Source: Klebsormidium nitens | Lineage: Eukaryota; Streptophyta; Klebsormidiophyceae; Klebsormidiales; Klebsormidiaceae | NCBI GenBank assembly: GCA_000708835.1 | Contig: DF237498.1 | Coordinates: 28,929-61,232, forward strand | Direction of reading: 5' to 3' | Length of the DNA: 32,304 bases | Shown: one piece after another, positions 1-11,400 of the stretch | Numbering within the stretch: the first letter of the stretch is position 1 | Layout: every line of letters begins with the position of its first letter | Notes under the pieces: model-generated | Seen by the model: the letters and a program-made list of their open reading frames with translations, nothing else | What the model was told of the DNA's origin: nothing | The model's database searches: none | Program-made: the position numbers and the translations under genes

Positions 1-107
1 ACCAACTTTGACTATTACAACTATTATCTTTCTTGAGAGTTATGGCCGCCGCTGGAGTCTGGACGGTCGAAAGCACGGTCACGACTCACGAGTCACGGCC
101 CACGGGA

Positions 108-302
108 ACTGGCGACATCTGTGTTCACTTAGGGCCGTGTTCACTTCAAAACGGTTCCCGGGAACGGATAGGGTTGGCAGGGGGGTTAGGGTGGATACGG
201 GTGCGGAGCGCGTAACTGTGTTAGTTTAGGTTTTTAGTTTGCTTTTGCCCCGGGTGGGTACCTAAGTGAACACAAGCTAAAGTGAACACAAATGTCGCCA
301 GT
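108..302. mobile_element. MITE-like element with ~22-bp terminal inverted repeats
   Basis: The left end ACTGGCGACATCTGTGTTCA and the right end are inverted copies with one mismatch. Each end also carries a second, subterminal TGTGTTCACTT motif, so the ends have a nested repeat structure. The 195-bp interior is GC-rich and has no coding potential I would defend. I see no obvious target-site duplication. A non-autonomous DNA transposon (MITE) is the simplest reading. Confidence 0.6.
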
Positions 303-1117
303 ATCATGTATCGCCCGTGGGCGACCGCCTATGCGTATTTAAGTTCACTGGATCCGCGAATATCAATGATTAGGTACGTCAGTGGTCACGTGACGGTAAA
401 ATCGTCACGCGCGTCGCCGACGTGCGCACTGGTTGCCGTCAACCGTACCTCACGCATTTTACGGGCGACGCCGACTTGAAGTCGAGTCAAAAGAGTCCAA
501 TGATCAATCATCAACGTTCAGAATATTCATTGAATCAATGGTGATCATTTGCTGGTGGGCCGTACTAACAGAGCGGGGTCAAGGAGAATCAGTTACTTCG
601 AGCTACCGGGGCCGGGGAGGATTTTGGAAGGGGTGACGTGGCGAGGTTCAGGGTTTTGACCGGGGCCTTCCTAATCATGATTGGCCGAATGGAGCCTAGC
701 CCGGGGTTTTGCCCCTAAACCTCGCCACGTCAGCCCTTCCAACAGCGTCCCCGGCCCCGGTCCTGAAATTTTACTGATTCTCTTGGACCCCCGCTCTAAC
801 ACTGTAACAGTACGGTAGGGCAGTAATGCAAAACACTGTGTTTTAATCCATTACCATTATTCTTCTCTAACAGACGGAAGTTCATCGATCCTAGTTCCTT
901 TCTTCCTTCAAGTTGCTCCCTATTAAAACGACAACACAGCCTGGCTCTTTCAACTTCTGAGCACTTCGTTTTCCAACATCACAATTGCAAGAGGAATCAA
1001 GACTTTGCGCACTATAATATCCTAGTAATAGCTCAGAGGGTGAAGGTTTTCAATCTTGCCTCGCACAGGCGCCTCTTTGGTGTACTTCTAGCTTCCTCCT
1101 TGCTCGATTTATTCCAA
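303..1117. other. Non-coding flank upstream of the first gene
   Basis: Apart from the foldback element at 571-796, I see no supported gene here. The stretch from about 800 to 1117 is AT-richer and probably holds the promoter and 5' untranslated region of the plus-strand gene starting at 1118. I could not single out a TATA box or other defined site. Confidence 0.4.
571..796. mobile_element. Foldback/MITE element with 5-bp target-site duplication
   Basis: Two arms of about 100 bp face each other. GAGCGGGGTCAAGGAGAATC at 571 pairs with the complement of the sequence ending GCTC at 796. The arms continue through CCGGGGCCGGGGA and TGACGTGGCGAGG with small mismatches, leaving only a short loop near 660-690. 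The element is flanked by the direct repeat TAACA at 566-570 and 797-801, as expected of a target-site duplication. It has no ORF, so it would be mobilised in trans. It lies about 320 bp upstream of the next gene start. Confidence 0.72.
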
Positions 1118-4100
1118 ATGGAGCAAGCAGAAGAAATAGCTGCCAGGGGAAAGAATGGGACGCCCGACAAGCAACGTCTGCTGGCGGACGGGGCACTCCC
1201 GTCGGAGTCGTCTGAACACGAAACCCTGCACAGCGTGTCGTTGGACGAGATTACAGACAGCGTAAAAGGCAATATGCAGTCGGACGGCCAGCGAGCTCCT
1301 GGTGCGCCGAGCAATGCTGATGTCAGCAGATCCTCCTCTGCCGACGTGAGCGACTCCTCATCTGCTGCCATCAGCACTTTCCCAAGGCAGGGGAGCAGGG
1401 GGATCCAGCTGACGCGGCTTTCCATCCCCGAGGAAGATCTAGAGGAGGATGAAAATCATGACGGGCCGCTGCTGGATCCAAAGACGCAGCCCGTCAACAA
1501 GCTGCCGCGACAAGAGGAGGAGTTTGACAGCTACTTAACCGGGCCGGTTAGGACCCTGGTTATTGGCGTAACTAGTACGCTGACCTTTGTGCTCTTAGGC
1601 AGCACGGTGGTTCTGGCGGTGTGCCTCATGCCGGGCATGGAAGGCACGATTGACACCGTGGCGCCAATTGCAGCCTCGTTGCTGATGCTGTCCCTCATGG
1701 GCAGGTGAGGCTGGTGCCAATGTCATCAGTTGCAGTGTGTGATCTGTTCAAGTTGCCCGCTGTGCGAAGTTTGAGTGGGTTGTGCCAGATCCGCCAACTC
1801 AGTCAATTCGTCTGGATTCTGCAAGCTCCGATGGGTTTAACAGAAGAGTGTAAGTATGGGCTTGCATTGCGCACTTCTTGCAGTTCCATACATCTCCAAT
1901 TACGCCCAAACCTTTCCTTTGATCATGTTGGAAAGGGCAATCCTGACTGTCTGGCAACCCTGGAAGAGTCAACTTGGAAGGCTTTGGTTGAGGGGGGGGT
2001 GTTTGAAAGCTTTTGAAAGGAACAGGGGCCACGGTCCTTTTGTCATCCTGTGCTAAGGAAACACAAGGATGATACGAACTGCAATATTGCAAGCCCGAGA
2101 GTGCGCATCTGTCATGTTGATTATGTCTCATCCGGCCACTACAGTGATCGCATACTTAGGAGACAAAAGTTCTCCCGGGCAGCGCCCTGAGGGCAATCTG
2201 CCCCCTGTGTATGCTTTTCTGCGAGAGCATCTCAGCGCAGCGCGCGACGCATACGCTTAGCCGGATAGAGTGTGCCTGCTATATAGCAGTTATTATTATG
2301 TTTATTATTAGTGGCACCTATACACCCCTGGTGATGGGTCCGTCCAAGACCTGTCCTAAGACCATCCAAGCTCATCCAATTCTTTCCTGCTCAGCACTGA
2401 ACAGCTCTTACCAATTTCTACATGGGCCCTTTGTTGACCTTCCACTAACCCTCTTGCTAACTCTCCCCTAACCCTTTTGCTGCAGTTTGGTGTGGTGTTG
2501 CTGGTTGGGATGGAACCAATGTTGGTTTGCAGGTGGGTTCTCCTCTACAAACCTTTGCCGGCTGTTTGGAAGAATCCAATGACCAATATAAAGAAAAGCA
2601 CGATCGTCCTGCTTTGCAATTGGTGAGACATGGTTCTCTTATATGGACTTCATCGAGCGCTTGAGTGACATTCTTCAAGAAGACAAGCCAGAATGGAGAA
2701 CACCCTGCCCTGAATGGGTTAGTAATCAGGTTACAGAGACAGATTCAGTTACTTGCCCTTCTTTTGCAGCGACCAAGAACAATCTCATCCGACGGCTGCC
2801 GTTCACTCTCCTCCACATGCTGAAACCCGATGAACTGGTGAAGGTAAGGGACTTCTGTTTGCTTGTAACGTTCTTTCTGCATTGAAGAGATGTCGGCAGT
2901 GAGCAGCGCAGGAGAACAAATTGCAAAAATAGGTACCTAATCTAATGCCCAATGAAGGGTCCTGAATTAGTTGATCCTTCGGTTGAGGGACGAGTTTCAT
3001 AGGAGTCGATCCAGTCATAAGTGGTCAGTTTTCTGACCCAGTCCCTCATGTAGTCGGTCGGTCCAACAATTTGAACGGCATTTCTCGACGAACAAGCGTA
3101 GTATTACTGCGCTGTACGATTTCATCTCAGTCGTACAGCCCAATCGCACTGCCGCTTTAATGACTGCGCATGACCGAAAGTGAGCATCCGCTGAGGCCGC
3201 GTGAGGTCGTTTCCAAGCTGCGGATGACGTCGTTTTAGCGCAGTTGAAGGGTCTCACTTGCGATCGGGCATACCGATCCCCTCACGGGGAGCTACTCGCA
3301 CTCGATGTACCACGTTTATACAAACCCTTAGCTTCTCTAAGGAAAGCTTCGAACGCTGTGCTGATGTCAGCTGACATCATCGAGCATATGCGCATGTCAG
3401 AGGCGCATCTCAGTCGGGCCCTGACGGACCTCACGGCAAGCTACTCGCATCGAATCATTTCGGTGGACTCGAACCTCAATCGCTGAACGGGAAGCTTGCA
3501 AATAATGCTGACGTCAGCTGAAATCATCGAGCATTTGTTCAGATCAAGGGGCGCGTCGCGGTTGGGCCTGACGGCCCCCTCACGACGAGCTAGTCGCACC
3601 AGATGAACCGCGTGTCTCCAGATTCCTCTACTCTAAAAGGGGACACCGAAACTATGCTGACGTCAGCTGACGCTATTGAGCTTTGCGCAGGTCAAGGGGC
3701 GCATCGCGGTCGGTCCCGACGGCCCCCTCACGACGAGCTACGCACACCAAAGCAATCGCTTGTTTCAAACCCATAAGTTCCTCAAAACGAAAACTCGAAA
3801 CCTGCGTCGACATCGGCTGACGTTATCGAGCATCTGCGCAGGTCAAAGGGCGCATCGCGGCTGGTCCCGACGGCCCCCTCACGGCGAGCTACTCGCACCA
3901 GATGAACTGCGTGTATATGGAGGCGTATCCACGATCAAGCTGGTCCCATTGATGCTGACGTCAGCTGACGTCATTGGCATGTTCGCAGGTGAAAGGGCGC
4001 GTCGCGGTTGGTCCCGACGGCCCCCTCACGGCGAGCTACACGCACAGAAGCAACCGCTTGTTTCAAAACCCCATAAGTTCCTCAAACGAGAACTCGCAAC

Positions 4101-7100
4101 CTGCGTCGACATCAGCTGACGTCATCGAGCATCTGCGCAGGTCAAAGGGCGCATCGCGGTCGGTCCCGACGGCCCCCTCACGGCGAGTTACTCGCACCAG
4201 ATGAACTGCGTGTACACGGAGGCGTGTCTGTATCGGCAGGACCCCGACGCGGGGGGCCAGGCGAACGAGAAGTGGGGGTGTGACGTGGCGGAGCGGCGGG
4301 CCGTCGATTTCTACCTGGTGGACGACGAGACGGGGAGGTCGGTGCTGGTGAAGGCGGGGTATGGGGCGGGGATCACGACGATTGTGGTAAGTTTGTTCTC
4401 ATGATTTTGAAGCCACTTTGACTTGAATTCCCTCTCTTTTTGGTCAATCTTCGAAGGATTTGCGAGAACGCTGAGACATGCGGGTTCGTTTCGGGGCTTT
4501 TTGAGGGCCAGATCTCAAAGAGTCTGGTGGGTCCAGTCTCACCAGAAGTAATCATGAAAATATGGTTCGTTTTGCTCCTGTCTTTCGCGGAGGTTTGAAT
4601 TGCCAAGTCGTGCGGCTTTGCTTAGCCGCTGTTTGATTTGACCAGCGATGCGAGGGGGGAGGGCTTCTGCTCCTTGCGAAGGCTGGGACGTACGAAGACC
4701 ACACCCGTTGAAAAGGGCTCCTTTCGTACACCATTTCATGCACTCTCCAGCCGGTTCGTTTTGACCTTCTTGAATTCCACGCTATCGCTTTTGACGAGTT
4801 CGAGTTGATGGACGCTGACAGGGCGCTCTGCACGGTCGTTGTGGCTGCATGATTCCTTTCCGAGTTAATGATGGATTATCGCATACCTGTGGAATCCAAC
4901 ACGTGCATGTACTGTGCAAGGACAGCCAGATTCCCAAACGGGTCTGGATTGCCGGTTCATCACTCTTGGCCGTAATGCTCCTGCCTTTTCAGGAGGTCAC
5001 TCGTTGTCTTTTGGGACTTTTCTGGTGGAAATTAAGTTTGATAGGAGATGATTCCTCGCTCATGCCGCGGAAGATGCAGTAATGGTTGCTCATACGAAGC
5101 TTGATGCCGCCAAGCTTTCCTTCGGATATCAAGTTCGCGAGAAAGGGGGTGGGGAAAAACGAGAAAGGAAGAAAGCATCAGATTTAAGAAGCCCGCTCAT
5201 TATGTTCATAGCCAATCACAGAATTTGTGCAAACAGCAGTAAGTAAGCTAAGGGCGGAAGCAAGGTCCCCCGGAGTTCTCAAAACCCCGTAGTTTCGCCC
5301 TTCCCTCACCTCGATTATGCAATGCCCACAACGAAATTTTTGTGATGCCAATCACGGAGATTCTTTACACGGCGGGGAATTTCCCGACCACGAGAACGAG
5401 TTCCCGCGAAAGTTTTCATAAGCTATATCATCTTATAGTATATCTTCCTCAGGAATCAGGGATCAAGCAACGTCCTGCGAGGGTCTAGAACAAGGATTCT
5501 TGAAGTCGCTTGTCTCTGGTTCCACTAAAATGGAAGTATGCCCTTCTGGTGCCTAACAGCCGGTCACGAAGGTTGTGGAGACGGCGAGGGGGTCCGGGAA
5601 GCGCGAGAATGGATCCCCTTTGAATCTCAAAGTCTCTGCTCTCGTAACTCACCACTAAGATATGGGTAATGCTCTACGGAATCTTCTCGCAGCTGGTGAC
5701 GGAGGTTGTGGACGACGCGAGGGGGTCCGCGAAGCCCGAAACCACATCCCCCTGGGAGGTCTGTAGATTACCTTCGTCACGAACTATGCAGATGAAGCGT
5801 TGCAAACGGTATTGCTAGTAAAGCCCCTGCAAAATTCGTGCAGCCGGTCACGGAGATTGTCGAGACGGCGAGGGGGTCTGCGAAGCGCGAAAACAGTCCC
5901 TCGAAACTTTCCTTTCCTTCCGATTCTGAGACCTCCCACTATCCCCTCGGTTTGATCGAGTAACGGTTTTCCAAATCTTCCGTCCGCAAGTTGCCATTGC
6001 TGACTCCCTGTGCTGTTCCCGTCAACGTCCGACTTCAGTATGACGATCCTCTGTAGGCAAGGGCCCACACAATCTCCACACAATCTCTTTTCTAGTTCCC
6101 AGAATGAAGTAACCATCACTCATCATATCAGCTTACTGCAGCCGGTGACGGATGTTTTGGAGACTTTGAGGGGGTCCACGAAGCGCGAGAACAGACTTTT
6201 CTGAGAGTTTTGTCGATCACCATGCAAACAAGTATCGCGGAGACTATTGCTAACAAAGCCCATGTGAATTCTTTGCAGCCGGTCACGGAGGTTGTGGAGA
6301 CGGGAGGGGGTCCGCGAAGCGTGAGAACGACCCCCTCTTGAATGTCCGAGTCTCTGTTCTCGTGTTTTGATTTTGGAAAGATGGAGTAACGCTCTCCGGA
6401 ATCCTTGCAGCCGGTTACGGAGGTTGTTGAGACGGCGAGGGGGTCCGCGAAGCGCGAGAACAAGACCCCCAAGCTGGAGGCCTGGCTGGAGGAGCGCGAC
6501 AAAACGTCCTATCTGCCGGGAGAACCCGACACGGAGCGGCGGCAAGAGTGGCTGCGGTTCACGGAATCGTGAGCGGCCTTCTATATGTCTTGAAAGCCTC
6601 GCTTTTGCGCCGGAAGTTGTTCGGTGAATTTAGACCCAGGTTGAGATACAGCCAGGTTGAGATGGGTCAGTGCTTGGAATTGGTTGGCTTTAGTAAGGGT
6701 GCTGAGCTCGTTCTTCTGTCTTGAGGGCTTCAGTCGAATAGTTCCAGATGTGTGGCTTAACGTGACTCAGCCTGAAATTGGGATTTGTGAGTTGTTCGTG
6801 ACTGCGCTTTAAAGCGTTATTGTGTGTCCGTGCCTTCTCAAATTCTGTCTTGTTTCAGTCCCCTCTTCGTGCCTTCGCTTCACTTCGAATCCAGAACCGG
6901 AAGTTGCTCGCCAGTGCGCTGTCTTCGTAATGCTTTTTCTGACAACAGGAAGATCTCTGTACTTTGAAAGAACAGCTGCAGACTGCATTTGAGCGCCCCG
7001 CTGTTCTCTATGCATTTCGGAAGTGCGCAATTGCGTTGTGATTGCGTGGAGCGACCTGTTCCTTCCCTTTGTCCGGATTGACTCCGCATAGGTATTGCGC

Positions 7101-7743
7101 ATACAGAAAGCAGAAAGCCAGTCCGAGTACAATCATAGGTAATCCTTGCACAACTGAAAAGGAGTCCTGAATGGGTTGCAGGTATCTGAGGGCGGGCGAC
7201 CACGTTCCGGTTCTGAGCAACGCAGGGCGACCAGCTTCTCCCTTATACCTGCTTCGCTTTAATCCGATATTAAAAGCAAAGCAACGATCAAGTCAAATTC
7301 CAGCTCGAAGACGACAAGAAACCACCTTCTTCCTGGTGTGCTACATACTCCTGAGAGCGGGCGACCACGTTTTGGTGGTAGGCGGAGCGGCGGGGCGACC
7401 AGAACTTTTCTTCGAAGTCGCCTCAACTATAATAAGATTCTAAAACCCTTGACGAGAACTTGTACTATTTTCGGCTTGAAAATGCTCATAAGTCACCCTC
7501 TTCCTGGTTTGGTACAGGTATCTAAGAGCGGGCGACCACGTTTTGGTAGTTGGCAACACGGAGCGACGGGGCGATCAGATAGTCGTCGTTCCACCGGACG
7601 AAAGCTTATCGTACGGCTGCCGCTTCTGGTTCTTGTGCTTGTTACCGTTCCATTTGCGCGGCCTCATCATCACAAACGAAGGCAAGATGATAGGGGACCT
7701 TCCGAAGGCGATGCCGGTGGCAGCGCCCGAGGGCAGCGTGTAA
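1118..7743 (+). CDS. Multi-exon membrane protein with GIDE/BAM-like domain
   Basis: Likely exons are 1118-1704, 2486-2622, 2730-2843, 4141-4386, 6411-6568 and 7518-7743 (stop TAA). The last four join in perfect phase (0, 0, 0, then 2 plus 1) with GT-AG sites. The join of exon 1 (ends phase 2) to 2486 is unresolved, so a small exon may be missing. Exon 1 gives an acidic, Ser-rich cytosolic region of about 145 residues, then two hydrophobic spans (about residues 146-168 and 178-193). Later exons read PDELVKVKGRIA, DFYLVDDETGRSVLVKA and YLRAGDHVLVVG. This is the order seen in GIDE/BAM domains of MULAN/SP1-type membrane proteins. No RING follows, so ubiquitin-ligase activity is not supported. The start is the first in-frame ATG. 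The family call is by motif memory and is tentative. Introns 3-5 carry exon-start repeat arrays. Confidence 0.6.
3220..4215 (+). repeat. Array 1: seven copies of a splice acceptor plus exon start
   Basis: The acceptor and first ~70 bases of the exon at 4141 are repeated upstream. Copies begin at 3244, 3396, 3543, 3691, 3842 and 3989, and the true exon begins at 4141, so spacings are 152, 147, 148, 151, 147 and 152. Each unit contains about 75 bp of intron end (often GCTGACGTCAGCTGACGTCAT then GAGCATCTGCGCAG) and about 70 bp of exon (coding VKGRIAVGPDGPLT). Upstream copies are progressively degenerate and stop before the rest of the exon. The period is not a multiple of three, so they cannot encode protein repeats. 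Confidence 0.85.
5490..6470 (+). repeat. Array 2: seven copies of the next splice acceptor plus exon start
   Basis: The acceptor and first ~57 bases of the exon at 6411 (CCGGTTACGGAGGTTGTTGA onward, coding PVTEVVETARGSAKREN) recur. Copies start at 5560, 5693, 5844, 5991 (badly degenerate, recognised by GAGTAACG...CCGCAAG), 6142 and 6279, with the true exon at 6411. Spacings are 133, 151, 147, 151, 137 and 132. The intron part of the units is also shared (AGTAACGCTCTCCGGAATCC and relatives). Only the last copy continues into the full exon with a donor at 6569. Confidence 0.85.
7175..7600 (+). repeat. Array 3: three copies of the last exon's acceptor and start
   Basis: The start of the final exon at 7518 (GTATCTAAGAGCGGGCGACC, coding YLRAGDHVLVVG) is preceded by copies at 7182 and about 7347, giving spacings near 165 and 171. 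The middle copy also shares the upstream intron string CTTCTTCCTGGT and the downstream CGGGGCGACCAGA. As in the other two arrays, only the copy next to the complete exon continues to the stop codon. Confidence 0.78.
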
Positions 7744-8486
7744 GTTAGGAGCAACGGAATCCATGCTACTAGTCCAATTCATAGAGGATTCTCTCAGAGT
7801 AGGACACTACTGACTGTACTTGAGTTGCAAAACAGTGGTGACTGTTGATTTGCAAATATTGAAACGATAGACTTGACCAGCCGACATGTCATCCCTTGCT
7901 GTAGTACAGCGATTGGTCATCCGCAAAGAAAACTGCATGCAAAATTGTGCAGCCACTGTACAGCTCGACAGGTGAGCAACCGCTTAAGGTTGGCGGCAAT
8001 TGTCAGCTAGTAAAGTACGTTGCGCCTCGCCACAAGCATGCAAGTATAGGAGTCTCGTACATTCATTATGCGCCGAGTGATCCGAGGCCGCCATGCACCA
8101 CATAATTGGGTTGATATTCGACGTGTGAGCACATATAGCGCGTCGAGGGCCCTAGCTTGCAAATGCGCCATGCGGCTGATTGCAGTACATTGCTGCAATC
8201 ATCCAGCTAGCTGCGACGATCGAGCATGTGCCCTCGTCCATGTGCAATATTCCGCTTGTTTCATTACACGCACCGCCACGACTTAAACCGTGGCAAGCTG
8301 CTTAAGCAATTTGACGTACTCGATGCTGCAACGCGCTTTCAAGTAGCCCGGCCAAAGAGACTTGACTCCAACGAGACCGTACCAACAGCTTTGGCATCTC
8401 GACGAACTTCTGACCTCCTGGCGCGGCGAGCCTCCATGCTCTAGAATCGCTACTCTTGTCAATGCGTGCCAAGATCGGTTGATCCC
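7744..8486. other. Convergent intergenic region
   Basis: This lies between the stop codons of the plus-strand GIDE-like gene and the minus-strand aminotransferase gene. I see no coding exon, RNA gene or strong repeat. It should contain both 3' untranslated regions. Confidence 0.45.
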
Positions 8487-11400
8487 TCATGACGTCATGC
8501 CTTTCGTTACGAGCTCCTCTAGCCCCTTCTGCAACCGACCCGCTGCTATCCGGCACTGCTCTTCCCTAAGGTTCGCGAAAGCGACCCGCACATACCCCGG
8601 TGCACCGCACGCGGACCCGGGTATGATGCACACACCGTGCTTATAAGCGAGCCACCGCACGACCTCCTTATCGTTCTGATCAACACTGTCCGGCAGCTTG
8701 CAGAAGAGGTAAATCGCCCCCCCGCCAGCCTTGACGGCGCCCGGCCCTAGTGGCTCTAAGGCGGACAGGGCCGTATTTACATTGTTTCCTAATGAGTGGA
8801 TCTTCTCGCTGACCCAAGACGGGCCGCCGTTTTGCAAGGACGCAAGGGCTAACTGCTGGCTAATTATAGGCGGGCAGACCGGAATGGTGTCCTGCGCTTT
8901 GAGCAACTGCTTGCCGAGGCCTTCCACGCCGAGCGGGTACGCGATCTAGGCAGACGGAAAGTTGGTGTCGCTTCAGTGAGCTCATTTAGATGCTTTGGTG
9001 CTGTCTAAATTCACCTCTTAAAGACGATTGAGGAGAAGCACAACATGCAGATCTGAAGTTGGCTGTTGCAGCTGAAAGGGTGTCTCCGCCTGTGCAACAG
9101 TGGGGCGAAAGCAACATCTTCAAAACAGGATCTTTATGCAAGCATTCTCGTCCTTCCTGCGGATGGAGATCATACCATAGCGGCGACACTGATCAGAACT
9201 GAACGAAGACGTATAATCTGGGCACAGATACATAACAAAGTCTTGGTGAATGGTGATGACGGATTCTTACGTAGCCAACTCGCCAGCCCATCATCCCATA
9301 CGCTTTGGAGAAGGAGTAGATGTTCACGATGTGGTCCCCCTCGATTGACACGTGCTTATGGTCCCCGTAGACGAAGTACCTGAAAGTTACCCTTTCAGAT
9401 TCAGCTAACACCATCACGGATTCCTTGGCTTTCAAGTCCAATGGCCAGAATTCTGACGACCGTCTTTTCTTTCTTTATTAGGACTTCTTGATCATGGAAC
9501 TTTCGAATTCTAGGTGTTCTCAGCCTTGGGTTGAAAGAACAGAAGATGGTCTAGCAGCTGTGCGATTCGGCTTCCTGGAAACCTCGAAAGCGGCATGCCC
9601 TCTACGTGGACCACATGAAATGAGACAAAGCAACGCACTAAGCGCGCTGCCGTCGCTTTCTGTAGGTCCAGTTAGCTCGAGTCGCGTGCAGCACGAAGGG
9701 GACAGGACAGGGGGCATGAAAGCAGGTTCAACGCAACCTTCACCACTCGATTTCTCCTAAGTCACAGTTTTGAAGCGTGCCACAGACAAGCTGAAAGACG
9801 AAGACATGACAACTGGGTCCCGTACTTAATTAGACGGGTCCTCCTCTAAATAAGGGTCTTTAAAAGCTCTGAGTAAACCAAGGAAATGGTCCAAAAGAGC
9901 TGAATGGTCCGATTCAGACGACAAACAATGCGAATGTCTGATTCAAGAAAGCAGAAAGCTGGATGCCGGTGGTTAAAGGGGATGGATAGGAACGTAGGAT
10001 GGAATCCGTTCAGGAGACCTCAACCTTCGGCGTAGACTTCCTGGAAAGACAACTCACTCATATGTGTTGTCGAGCACAAGCCAGCAACCCGCTCGCCGGC
10101 ACATTTCCGATATTGCCTGCAAACAAGCCAGACGCGGTGAGGGCTAACTGGCGGATCGAAAACGACACAGAGACCACGAACGAGTATCTTGACGTCAAAA
10201 TTCAGGTCCTTTGGTCCTTGCTGGAAGTCTGGCGTTTTGCCACGTGTCAAAAAAAAGTCGCATTGGATACACGAGAGCTTTCGTGTGCCCTATTCCCGTT
10301 GAATAAATTGCTGCGTTTTTTCTTGGACGTCACCTTGATGTCAGCTATCTGATAAAATGTTCGGTGTTCCTTTATGAATGCGGCATGTCTCGGCCGCATG
10401 CACCTTGAACGCACCAATGTCTGTTCGTCCTGCCTTACATCGGAGTGCGTTGCTTCTGCAAACCGAAGACGTTAGGACGGTCGCCGCAAAAAAAAACCTC
10501 ACATATCTCCAACAAAGTACTGGGGCAACAAAAACAGGGACAAGAACGTTCATTCCAACCCGAAAAACGGGTAAGGAGCCACATTTTCCCGGAAAGCCCC
10601 GATACAATAAAGCTCTAGCACCGCTTTTGTGAGCAACAACGGTCACGAATCTCGGGAAACGGCCGATCGGAGAAAGTGTGCTCAGGGTTGAAGACACATC
10701 GGTCTGAGTCATGGCCCCAATCAATGCTTCAATTCCGAGAAGTCCTTAGCATCACAGCAGCTCAAAAGGCGACGTCACGAGTATCTTTTGCTATGAACCT
10801 GACCGTTGACACTGAGCAATTGCCTTTTCCCGTCGCTTTCGCGACCTGTTCTAACTCCATGCTTTCTTACCCGCAGCGTGTCCCCCGGAATGACGACACC
10901 CGTCGGGTTGTTGGGTGTCGTTACCACCACAAGCTTCGGCTTCGGACGCTCTTTTCCTGAGAGCGCGTTCTCCAACCAGCCTGAAAACACGTTGTTGAAC
11001 AGATTACCGGTTTGGTTCAGGAAAATGTGAACAACAATTACCGCTTTTGCAGGCGATAAGATGCGGGCCAACAAGCTCAGTCATGACAATTAAAAAATGG
11101 AGACCCTGTGATCCGTGAAAGCGAAACAGTTTGTAATCCGTTCTCCCGCACTACTTCGAACGTCCGCAAATTCTGCTTGACGAAAGCTCGCATCAAGGGG
11201 CAGGCCCTCGTCCGTGCTGCCTTAAACGGGCTACATGCGCCAAATCTCTAGTTGCTGCTTTTTCAAGCGGGCTCGATCTGGGAATTTTCTTGTACCCGAT
11301 ACACATCAAGCCTTGTTAAACAGACCTGCCGCCCTGAACGGAACGAAGTTTCAGGAATTACGGGTCGGAGAACGTTGGGCTGTTAATAGAACCAGCTTGA

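Noticed and set aside
2592-2843. Unspliced ORF through 2643 as a single exon
   Set aside because: It can be read through, but an intron 2623-2729 (TTG then GTGAGA; acceptor GTTAGTAATCAG) keeps phase with the exons on both sides and gives better coding text upstream. The choice stays uncertain.
3220-4215. Array 1 as a CRISPR array or as protein-coding tandem repeats
   Set aside because: The units are ~150 bp, with no short repeat/unique spacer alternation, in a spliced eukaryotic gene. The period is not a multiple of three, so upstream copies fall out of frame.
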